Assembly: GCA_023434265.1 (NCBI GenBank)
Contig: JAEYTA010000118.1
Location: 1-5,128 of the forward strand
Length of the DNA stretch: 5,128 bases
DNA from: Pseudomonadota bacterium
GTDB lineage: Bacteria; Pseudomonadota; Alphaproteobacteria; Caulobacterales; Caulobacteraceae
Reading direction: 5' to 3'
Part shown: piece by piece, positions 1 to 5,128 of the stretch
How the letters are laid out: each line of letters begins with the position of its first letter
How positions within the stretch are numbered: position 1 is the stretch's first letter
Translations under genes and position numbers: made by a program
Notes under the pieces: model-generated
The model's input: the letters and a program-made list of their open reading frames with translations, nothing else
Told to the model about the DNA's origin: nothing
The model's database searches: none

Positions 1-2
1 CC

Positions 3-584
3 GAGGTGCCGACCGGCGAGGACCAGAAGCAGCACCTCGAGCTGACCCGCGACATCGCCCAGAAGTTCAACAACGACTTCGGCGTCCCCGGCTTCTTCCC
101 CCTGCCCGAGCCGCTGACCCAGGGCCCCGCGCCGCGGGTGATGAGCCTGCGCGACGGCGCGGCCAAGATGTCCAAGTCCGACCCGTCGGACGCCTCGCGC
201 ATCAACCTGACCGACGACGCCGACGCCATCGTCGCCAAGATCCGCAAGGCCCGCACCGATCCCGAGGCGCTGCCGGAAACGGTGGAGGGACTGGAGGGCC
301 GCGCCGAGGCGAAGAACCTGGTGACCATCTACGCCGCCCTCGCCGACCTGAGCCGCGAGCAGGTGCTCGCCGAGTGGGGCGGCAAGGGTTTCGGGGCCTT
401 CAAGCCGGCGCTGGCCGAGCTCGCCGTCGCCTCGCTGGCCCCGGTCTCGGCCGAGATGCGCCGGCTGATGGCCGACCCCGCCGAGGTCGACCGGGTGCTG
501 AAGGACGGGGCAGAGCGCGCCGCCGCCATCGCCGACCCGGTGGTCGACGAGGTCAAGCGGATCGTCGGCTTCTGGCGGGCCTGA
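3..584 (+). CDS. trpS: Tryptophanyl-tRNA synthetase, C-terminal part (5' end outside window)
   Basis: Class I aminoacyl-tRNA synthetase that charges tRNA-Trp with tryptophan in the cytoplasm, using ATP. The open frame enters from the left edge; the first full codon is at 3, and the GTG at 6 is an internal valine, not a start. The first visible residues contain the bacterial TrpRS GxDQ motif (here GEDQ, codons 15-26), which contacts the substrate. It is followed by QKQHLELTRDIA and the class I signature KMSKS (nucleotides 165-179, in the context AAKMSKSDPSD), which binds ATP. About 193 residues are visible; bacterial TrpRS is usually 330-350 residues, so the Rossmann N-terminus with the HIGH-type motif lies upstream. 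The helical C-terminal domain is intact and ends with FWRA and TGA at 582-584. Nothing is degenerate. The family call is very secure. Confidence 0.97.
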   Translation, partial: EVPTGEDQKQHLELTRDIAQKFNNDFGVPGFFPLPEPLTQGPAPRVMSLRDGAAKMSKSDPSDASRINLTDDADAIVAKIRKARTDPEALPETVEGLEGRAEAKNLVTIYAALADLSREQVLAEWGGKGFGAFKPALAELAVASLAPVSAEMRRLMADPAEVDRVLKDGAERAAAIADPVVDEVKRIVGFWRA

Positions 585-591
585 GCGGTTT

Positions 592-631
592 CCGGACCCA
601 ACGGTGGGTCGGGTCTGGCGCGGGGCCGCGC
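592..631 (+). terminator. Possible weak trpS terminator hairpins
   Basis: Two short GC hairpins follow the trpS stop. The first pairs CC-GACCCA (592-600, with one G:G mismatch) with TGGGTC-GG (605-613) around an ACGG loop. The second pairs GCGCG (618-622) with CGCGC (627-631). No run of T follows either one, so a classical intrinsic terminator is not shown. They could be part of a Rho-dependent end or simply be chance pairing in GC-rich DNA. Confidence 0.25.
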
Positions 632-637
632 TTCGCC

Positions 638-691
638 TGGACCGAAATCGGCTTTGTTGGACGCAGTCCAACAAGCTCAGATTTCGGTCCA
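638..691. repeat. Large nested imperfect palindrome (element A)
   Basis: Outer arms TGGACCGAAATC (638-649) and GATTTCGGTCCA (680-691) are perfect 12-bp complements. Inside them, GC-TTGTTGGAC (651-662, one bulged T at 653) pairs with GTCCAACAAGC (666-676) around a GCA loop. A small internal loop (650 against 677-679) separates the two stems. About 23 base pairs form across 54 nt. It lies in non-coding DNA and is visibly less GC-rich than the flanking genes. The architecture resembles interspersed extragenic palindromes; whether it recurs in the genome cannot be seen here. Confidence 0.85.
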
Positions 692-700
692 GCATATTCC

Positions 701-764
701 TGGAGCCTGATTCACGGCGTCGGCGGAATCGCGAAGCGATTCCACCTCAGCCGATCAGGCTCTA
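701..764. repeat. Large nested imperfect palindrome (element B)
   Basis: Outer arms GAGCCTGAT (703-711) and ATCAGGCTC (754-762) are perfect complements; T701-A764 and a G702-T763 wobble extend them. The middle stem is CGGC (721-724) with GCCG (750-753). The inner stem is GGAATCGC (725-732) with GCGATTCC (736-743) around a GAA loop. Unpaired stretches are 712-720 on the left and 744-749 on the right. It sits 9 bp after element A and runs straight into the ribosome-binding region of the acetyltransferase gene. The compact, layered design suggests a mobile extragenic repeat or a structured leader. Confidence 0.85.
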
Positions 765-775
765 GGTAAGGGCCC

Positions 776-1471
776 ATGGATCATCCCCTCGACCGGCCGG
801 TGTGGAGCGCGCTCACGGGCCGGCTGTCCGCGCTCGCCATCCGCCGCGACCTCGACGGCGGCGCGGCCGTGCGGCTCGATCCCGAGGTCGGGGTCTTTCT
901 CGCCGCCGCGGACGCCTCCGCCGCCAGCCGCGCGGCCCTGACGGAGCTGGCGCGCCGCCATCCCGGCTCGGGACTGGTCGAGCCGGAGGGGGCGGCGATC
1001 GCCGACGTCCTGCCCGACGCGCCCGTCGTCTCGCGCGCGCCGTGCGTGCAGATGACCGCCGCCGCCCTGACGCCGGGCGCCGCCGACGACGCCGACGTCG
1101 TGACGCTGGGCGAGGCGGACGCCGACGAGATGCTGGCGCTGGCGACGCTGACCCGGCCCGGTCCGTTCCGGCGGAGCACGTTCCGGCTCGGCGGCTTCAT
1201 CGGCGTGCCCCGCGAGGGCCGGCTGGTCGCCATGGCCGGCGAGCGGCTGAAGGTCGACGGCTACACCGAGCTCAGCGGCGTCTGCACCCATCCCGACTTC
1301 CGCGGCCAGGGTCTGGCGGGACGGCTCAGCCGCCTCGTGGTGGCGCGCATCCTGGCGCGCGGCGAACAGGCCTTCCTGCACGCCTATGCGGAGCACGCCG
1401 CGACGGTGGCCTTCTACGAAGGGCTGGGTTTCCGCGTGAGAGCGCGGATGACCTACACGGTACTGGGCTAG
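776..1471 (+). CDS. GNAT-family N-acetyltransferase (FR47-like)
   Basis: Predicted cytoplasmic acetyl-CoA-dependent N-acetyltransferase of 231 residues; the acceptor cannot be told from sequence. The GNAT fold is clearest in the C-terminal half. A strand pair (GFIGVPREGRLVAMAGERL, about 140-158) is followed by TELSGVCTHPDFRG and the acetyl-CoA pyrophosphate loop RGQGLAG (176-182, the R/Q-x-x-G-x-G/A motif A). Near the end is AATVAFYEGLGF (208-219), the usual last helix and strand with a tyrosine. Residues 1-135 are less conserved and probably form a degenerate GNAT-like half that shapes the substrate site. The ATG at 776 is preceded by AGG (764-766) and AAGGG (768-772), a modest ribosome-binding signal. 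The gene is co-oriented with trpS but 191 bp away. Its stop overlaps that of rsmB on the other strand. Family secure, function open. Confidence 0.92.
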   Translation: MDHPLDRPVWSALTGRLSALAIRRDLDGGAAVRLDPEVGVFLAAADASAASRAALTELARRHPGSGLVEPEGAAIADVLPDAPVVSRAPCVQMTAAALTPGAADDADVVTLGEADADEMLALATLTRPGPFRRSTFRLGGFIGVPREGRLVAMAGERLKVDGYTELSGVCTHPDFRGQGLAGRLSRLVVARILARGEQAFLHAYAEHAATVAFYEGLGFRVRARMTYTVLG

Positions 1472-2871
1472 TCGACCCGGTCCAGCCGGGCGACGAAGAA
1501 GCCGTCCAGACCGCCCTTCTCGGCCCACATCGAAGGCAGGATGCGCAGCCAGCCTTCGGGGGTCAGGGCCTCGCCCGGGGCGCCGACGTCGGCCGGATCG
1601 GCCGGGGCGGTGCGGAAGGCCGGGTTGCGGCGCAGGAAGGCGATGATCTGGGTCTCGCCCTCCTCGCGCTCCAGCGAGCAGACGCAGTAGACCAGACGCC
1701 CGCCCGGCTTGACCCGTTCAGCGGCGGCGTCGAGCAGACGGTGCTGCACGTCGGCCAGCTTGGCCACGTCGGCGGGGCGGGTGGCGCGCAGCACCTCGGG
1801 ATTGCGCCGGAAGGTGCCGGTGGCGGTGCACGGCGCGTCCAGCAGCACGGCGTCGAAGCTGCGGGCGTCCTCCCAGTCTTCGGCCGGGGTGACGACGATC
1901 TCGGCTTCCAGCCCGGTCCGCTCCAGGTTCTGGCGCAGCCGGTTCAGCCGCTTGTCCGAGCGATCCAGCGCCACGACCTCGGCGCCGGCTGCGGCCAGCT
2001 GCAGGGTCTTGCCGCCCGGGGCGGCGCAGAAATCGGCCACGGTCTCGCCGGGCTTCGGGGCCAGCAGGCGGACCGGGACGGCGGCGGCGGCGTCCTGCAC
2101 CCACCAGCTCCCGTCCTCGAAGCCCGGCCAGGTCGCGATGTCGCCGCGCCGGCCGGTGCGCACCGCGCCGCCGGGCAGAACCTCGCCCTCGACGGCCCCG
2201 GCCACCGCCGCCGGGTCGACGCCCGGCTTCACGCTCAGGTCGGTCGGCGGCTCCTCGCGCGCGGCCAGCGCCAGTCCGGCCAGCGCCGCCTCGCCATAGG
2301 TCGCGCGCCAGCGGGCCGCGACCCAGTCGGGCAGGTTGCTCTCGGCCGTGGTCAGGCCCGGCCCGTCGCGGCCCACGCCGCGCAGCACGGCGTTGACGAG
2401 GTTCTTGTACGGCCGGGTCTTCGGATCGCGCTCGGCCAGCTTCACCGCCGTCGACACCGCCGCGAAGGCGGGCGTCTCCAGCACCAGGGTCTGGGCCAGG
2501 GCGACGCGCAGGATGGTGCGCACCGCCGCCGGCGGCGCCTTCTGCAGGCGCCGGTCGAGGATCTGGTCGATCTCGCCGAGCCGGCGCAGCGCCGCCATGG
2601 CCGTGGCGCGGGCGAACGCCCGGTCCGGCCCGGGCAGGCCGGCCACCTCGCGGAACGACAGGGCCGCGTCCAGACCGCCGCGCCCCTCCAGCGCCGCGTT
2701 GAGCAGCACCCCGGCCGCCTGCCGCGCCTCGACGCCGATGTCGGCGGCTTCGTCGCGCGGCGCCTCCGGCTTCGGCTTGCGCGGTCCGCGCCCCTGTTCG
2801 GCGACCCGGCGACCGCGCGCGGCGGAGTTGCGTCCCTCGCCCCTCGCCCCGCGGCCCTCGGCCCGGCTCAT
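1468..2871 (-). CDS. rsmB: 16S rRNA (cytosine-967-C5)-methyltransferase RsmB
   Basis: SAM-dependent enzyme that makes m5C967 in 16S rRNA; 467 residues, cytoplasmic. Residues about 45-165 form the NusB-like RNA-binding domain (for example AVSTAVKLAERDPKTRPYKNLVNAVLR). The Rossmann methyltransferase domain follows, with motif I DFCAAPGGK (280-288), motif IV DAPCTATG (345-352, Cys348, the cysteine that releases product) and motif VI YCVCS (395-399, Cys398, the catalytic nucleophile). Both family cysteines are therefore present. Threonine replaces the common serine after Cys348. Residues 1-43 are a basic Arg/Gly/Ala tail not found in short RsmB proteins. The start is set by an ATG (2871-2869) that overlaps the kup TGA as ATGA, with AGGTG five bases upstream (2881-2877). 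A longer open frame to 3075 exists but would run deep into kup. Translation is probably coupled to kup. Confidence 0.95.
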   Translation of the reverse strand: MSRAEGRGARGEGRNSAARGRRVAEQGRGPRKPKPEAPRDEAADIGVEARQAAGVLLNAALEGRGGLDAALSFREVAGLPGPDRAFARATAMAALRRLGEIDQILDRRLQKAPPAAVRTILRVALAQTLVLETPAFAAVSTAVKLAERDPKTRPYKNLVNAVLRGVGRDGPGLTTAESNLPDWVAARWRATYGEAALAGLALAAREEPPTDLSVKPGVDPAAVAGAVEGEVLPGGAVRTGRRGDIATWPGFEDGSWWVQDAAAAVPVRLLAPKPGETVADFCAAPGGKTLQLAAAGAEVVALDRSDKRLNRLRQNLERTGLEAEIVVTPAEDWEDARSFDAVLLDAPCTATGTFRRNPEVLRATRPADVAKLADVQHRLLDAAAERVKPGGRLVYCVCSLEREEGETQIIAFLRRNPAFRTAPADPADVGAPGEALTPEGWLRILPSMWAEKGGLDGFFVARLDRVD

Positions 2872-4844
2872 ACGGACACCTGCGTGCCGAGCTCGACGAC
2901 ACGGCCGGGCGGGATGCGGAAGAAGTCGGTCGGGTTGGCGGCGTTGCGCATCATGAAGATGAAGATCCGATCCTGCCACAGCGGCATGCCGGCGGCGGCC
3001 GACGGAATGACCGAGCGTCGGCCGAGGAAGAAGCTGGTCGACATGATGTCGAACTTCAGCCCCTGCTTGCGGCACAGGCCCAGCGCCTTGGGCACGTTGG
3101 GCTGCTCCATGAAGCCGTAGGACAGGGTCAGCTTCTTGAAGTCCTCGGAGATCGGCTCGATCGACACCCGCTTCGCCGGATCAACGCGCGGCCGGTCGGT
3201 GGTGCGCACGGTCAGGATGACGTTCTTCTCGTGCAGCACCTTGTTGTGCTTGAGATTGTGCATCAAGGCCACGGGCGCGATGTCCGGGTCCGAGGTCAGG
3301 AAGATGGCCGTGCCCGGCGCCCGGTGCGGCGGCCGGGCGCGCAGCATCTCGATCAGGTCGGTCAGCGGCAGGCTGTCCTTGCGGGTCTTGTCGGTGAGGA
3401 TCTGCGTCCCGCGCACCCAGGTCCACATCAGCAGCACCAGGATTCCCCCCAGCAGCAGCGGGGCCCAGGCGCCCTGCGGCACCTTCAGCAGGTTGGAGCT
3501 GAAGAAGGCCACGTCGATGGCGAGGAAGGGGGCGATGGCCAGCAGGCTGAGCGGCAGGCTCCACTTCCACAGCCGGCGCACGATGAAGAAGGCCAGCAGG
3601 CTGTCGACCAGCATGGCCCCGGTCACCGACACCCCGTAGGCGCCGGCCAGCTGCGACGAGGTCGGGAACAGCACCAGCAGCACCAGCACCGCCGCCAGCA
3701 GCATCATGTTGACGCCGGGCACATAGATCTGCCCGGCCTGGCTCTCGCTGGTCTGCAGGATGGTCAGGCGCGGCAGCAGCCCGAGCTGGACCGCCTGCTG
3801 GGTCAGGGAGAAGGCCCCGGTGATCACTGCCTGGCTGGCGATGATGGTGGCCAGCGTCGCGAGGATCAGCACCGGCCAGTACAGCGGGTCGGGGATCATG
3901 GCCCAGAACGGGTTGGCCGCCGCCGTCCGGTCGGCCAGCACCATGGCGCCCTGGCCCAGGTAGGTCAGGGTCAGGCAGGGCAGCACGAACCACAGCCAGC
4001 CGGCCCGGATCGGCGCTTTCCCGAAGTGGCCCATGTCGGTGTACAGCGCCTCGGCCCCGGTGACGGCGAGGAAGACGCTGCCCAGCAGGACGAAGCCGAG
4101 GAAGCCGTTGTCGATCAGGAACAGCACGCCGTAGTGCGGCGACAGGGCCCTGAGGATCTCCGGGTTGTCGATCATGTGCGAGACGCCCAGCCCGGCCATG
4201 ACGAGGAACCACAGGGTGGTTATCGGCCCGAAGGCCTTCGCCATGCTGGCCGTGCCGCGCGCCTGCACCATGAACAGGCCGATCAGGATGGCGGCGGCGA
4301 TGGGCAGGACGAAGGGCGTCAGGGCGCGGCCGACCCCGGGCGCGTCGCTCAGGCCCTCGACCGCCGAAAGCACCGAGACCGCGGGGGTCAGGGCTCCGTC
4401 GCCATAGAACATCGCCGCGCCGCAGACGCCGATGAGGAAGACCAGCGCCGAACGCTTGCCGATGGCGTGCTGGGCCAGGGCCATCAGCGCCAGCGTCCCG
4501 CCCTCCCCCTTGTTGTCGGCGCGCATCAGGAAGACGACGTACTTGACCGTCACCACCAGGATCAGGGCCCAGAACATCAGCGACACGGTGCCGAACACCG
4601 CGAGTTCGGCCTGGCCGCCGCTGCGGGAATGGGCCAGCGCCTCGCGCATGGCGTAGAGCGGGCTGGTGCCGATGTCGCCGAACACTACGCCGATGGCGCC
4701 CACGATCAGCCCGACCTTGCCCGCGCCGCCGGCGCCGGGACCGCCATGCGGCGCTCCAACGGGGGCCTTCGGGTCTGCTGTTGCGGTGGTGCTGCCGGCG
4801 AGGGCGGACGTCGTGTCCGCATCCTGGGGAGAGGCCCCGGCCAT
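2868..4844 (-). CDS. kup: KUP/HAK/KT-family potassium uptake protein
   Basis: Inner-membrane K+ transporter, 658 residues, probably a K+/H+ symporter as for E. coli Kup (TrkD). The family hallmark GVVFGDIGTSPLYA is at 52-65, on the first membrane segment. RADNKGEGG (108-116), FYGDGALTPAVSVLSAVEG (147-164) and GAEALYTDMGHFG (263-275) are further conserved blocks. I count about 12 hydrophobic segments between roughly 43 and 478, then a cytoplasmic C-terminal domain (about 480-658) ending in the intact family tail FFRIPPGRVVELGTQVSV. The N-terminal 42 residues are a low-complexity Ala/Gly/Thr/Pro tail, longer than in E. coli. The start is the ATG at 4844-4842 because GGAGGAA (4855-4849) sits just upstream; an in-frame GTG at 4868 would add eight residues but has no comparable ribosome-binding site. 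It is the first gene of a kup-rsmB pair and is divergent from an Rrf2 regulator. Confidence 0.96.
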   Translation of the reverse strand: MAGASPQDADTTSALAGSTTATADPKAPVGAPHGGPGAGGAGKVGLIVGAIGVVFGDIGTSPLYAMREALAHSRSGGQAELAVFGTVSLMFWALILVVTVKYVVFLMRADNKGEGGTLALMALAQHAIGKRSALVFLIGVCGAAMFYGDGALTPAVSVLSAVEGLSDAPGVGRALTPFVLPIAAAILIGLFMVQARGTASMAKAFGPITTLWFLVMAGLGVSHMIDNPEILRALSPHYGVLFLIDNGFLGFVLLGSVFLAVTGAEALYTDMGHFGKAPIRAGWLWFVLPCLTLTYLGQGAMVLADRTAAANPFWAMIPDPLYWPVLILATLATIIASQAVITGAFSLTQQAVQLGLLPRLTILQTSESQAGQIYVPGVNMMLLAAVLVLLVLFPTSSQLAGAYGVSVTGAMLVDSLLAFFIVRRLWKWSLPLSLLAIAPFLAIDVAFFSSNLLKVPQGAWAPLLLGGILVLLMWTWVRGTQILTDKTRKDSLPLTDLIEMLRARPPHRAPGTAIFLTSDPDIAPVALMHNLKHNKVLHEKNVILTVRTTDRPRVDPAKRVSIEPISEDFKKLTLSYGFMEQPNVPKALGLCRKQGLKFDIMSTSFFLGRRSVIPSAAAGMPLWQDRIFIFMMRNAANPTDFFRIPPGRVVELGTQVSV

Positions 4845-4848
4845 GAAC

Positions 4849-4855
4849 TTCCTCC
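4849..4855 (-). promoter_or_regulatory. kup Shine-Dalgarno
   Basis: The minus strand reads GGAGGAA, then GTTC and the ATG at 4844. It is the strongest ribosome-binding match in the window and decides between the ATG at 4844 and the GTG at 4868. Confidence 0.85.
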
Positions 4856-4896
4856 GGGGCGCCCGCACGAGCCGCGGTCCCCATCAAACGAGCGGC

Positions 4897-4910
4897 GAGC
4901 CTTTAGGCTC
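4897..4910. repeat. Small hairpin GAGCC-TTTA-GGCTC
   Basis: A perfect 5-bp dyad with a 4-base loop in the kup/rrf2 gap. Three T residues follow on the plus strand (4911-4913), but it does not lie after any plus-strand gene, so a terminator role is unlikely. The loop coincides with the proposed kup -10 region, so it may be an operator half or incidental. Confidence 0.4.
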
Positions 4911-4928
4911 TTTCCCGGCCCGGTTCAA
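4900..4928 (-). promoter_or_regulatory. Candidate kup-rsmB promoter
   Basis: On the minus strand, TTGAAC (4928-4923) and TAAAGG (4905-4900) are separated by 17 bases. The -35 is good, while the -10 is weak by the E. coli consensus. CCTAAAGG is partly like the Caulobacter housekeeping -10 (GCTANAWC). Transcription would start near 4893, giving a leader of about 50 nt before the kup ATG. This is inference from position and short motifs only. Confidence 0.3.
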
Positions 4929-4955
4929 TCATGCTGCGCCTGCGAAGATCGCGTC

Positions 4956-4970
4956 CGGTTTGTGAAACCG
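4956..4970. promoter_or_regulatory. Candidate operator dyad in kup/rrf2 intergenic region
   Basis: CGGTTT-GTG-AAACCG is a perfect 6-bp inverted repeat with a 3-base centre. It overlaps the proposed -35 of the rrf2-family gene. A second inverted repeat brackets it: CGAAGAT (4943-4949) and ATCTTCG (4984-4990). Many Rrf2 proteins are dimers that bind dyads in their own promoters, so autoregulation is plausible, but no known Rrf2 consensus is matched. Confidence 0.4.
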
Positions 4971-4988
4971 CCGCGCCGTGCTTATCTT
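4960..4988 (+). promoter_or_regulatory. Candidate promoter of the Rrf2-family gene
   Basis: TTGTGA (4960-4965) and TATCTT (4983-4988) are 17 bases apart. The predicted transcription start is near 4995, which leaves a leader of only about 9 nt and puts the ribosome-binding site at the very 5' end. That tight layout lowers confidence; the true promoter may be slightly further upstream. Confidence 0.3.
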
Positions 4989-5003
4989 CGGTCGGAGCCG
5001 CCC

Positions 5004-5128
5004 ATGTCCGACAGCCAACGCTTTCCCGTCGCCGCCCACGCCCTGGCCTATCTGGCCCACAAGGGCGCCTACTCGCCGGCCGAGGCCGCGCCGAGCGCGG
5101 TGCTGGCCGCCTCGGTGCCGACCAATCC
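5004..5128 (+). CDS. Rrf2-family transcriptional regulator, N-terminal fragment (3' end outside window)
   Basis: The first 41 codons of a gene cut by the right edge. The start RFPVAAHALAYLAHKG (residues 6-21) followed by LAASVPTN (35-41 and continuing) matches the opening of Rrf2 winged-helix regulators of the YwnA-like type: a first helix of the RFxVAxHxLxxLA kind, then the helix-turn-helix beginning (L)AxSVxTNP. The ATG at 5004 has GGAG (4994-4997) six bases upstream, and no closer alternative start is seen. Some Rrf2 proteins bind Fe-S clusters through C-terminal cysteines (IscR, NsrR, RirA) and others do not; that region is outside the window, so the sensed signal is unknown. It is divergent from kup across 159 bp, which makes kup-rsmB and its own gene the first candidate targets. 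Confidence 0.8.
   Translation, partial: MSDSQRFPVAAHALAYLAHKGAYSPAEAAPSAVLAASVPTN

Noticed and set aside
755..1528. A 257-codon minus-strand open frame opposite the acetyltransferase
   Set aside because: The plus strand here carries the GNAT acetyl-CoA loop and a proper start and stop. The minus-strand product is low-complexity with no motif and would overlap rsmB's 3' end in another frame.
1468..3075. A longer RsmB reading from an upstream start at 3075
   Set aside because: It would overlap about 200 bp of kup. The added residues look like out-of-frame kup, and the ATG at 2871 has both an ATGA junction and a ribosome-binding site.
802..3120. A 772-codon open frame on the plus strand running across the acetyltransferase, antisense to rsmB and the end of kup
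   Set aside because: Its product is Arg/Gly/Ala-rich with no recognisable domain, and it overlaps three genes with clear family motifs. Long spurious frames are expected in DNA of this GC content.
2868..4868. Kup starting at the GTG at 4868
   Set aside because: The GGAGGAA sequence six bases before the ATG at 4844 would then lie inside the gene, and no ribosome-binding site is evident before 4868.
3181..4887. A 568-codon minus-strand open frame overlapping kup in another frame
   Set aside because: It is an Arg/Pro/Gly-rich shadow; the kup frame contains all the transporter motifs and the membrane segments.
4845..4900. A potassium- or c-di-AMP-type riboswitch in the kup leader
   Set aside because: The leader is only about 50 nt from the candidate start and shows just a 5-bp hairpin, too small for a known aptamer of this kind.

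Overview
The window reads as ordinary chromosome of a high-GC alphaproteobacterium. Coding regions have a strong G/C third-position bias. The protein sequences (TrpRS, a long RsmB, Kup, a YwnA-like Rrf2 start) look most like Caulobacterales such as Brevundimonas, Phenylobacterium or Caulobacter. That placement is inference from protein feel and base composition, not from a search. No transposase, integrase, phage gene, CRISPR array, tRNA or rRNA was seen.

Layout from left to right. (1) The C-terminal half of tryptophanyl-tRNA synthetase (trpS) runs rightward and ends at 584. (2) A 191-bp gap (585-775) holds weak GC hairpins after trpS, then two large nested palindromes in tandem (638-691 and 701-764). 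(3) A complete GNAT-family acetyltransferase (776-1471, +) follows. (4) Converging on it is rsmB (1468-2871, -), the 16S rRNA m5C967 methyltransferase; the two stop codons overlap in one CTAG. (5) kup (2868-4844, -), a KUP-family potassium transporter, lies directly upstream of rsmB and overlaps it in an ATGA, so the two very likely form a translationally coupled kup-rsmB operon. (6) A 159-bp divergent promoter region (4845-5003) contains several small dyads. (7) The first 41 codons of an Rrf2-family regulator (5004-5128, +) end the window.

Functionally, trpS and rsmB serve translation (tRNA charging and small-subunit rRNA modification), and kup serves potassium uptake. The acetyltransferase substrate is unknown. 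The Rrf2 regulator sits head-to-head with the kup-rsmB operon and could control its own gene, kup-rsmB, or both. No new multi-gene system is visible. The points most worth a second look are the double palindrome before the acetyltransferase, the dyads in the kup/rrf2 promoter region, and the zero-spacer gene junctions at 1468-1471 and 2868-2871.
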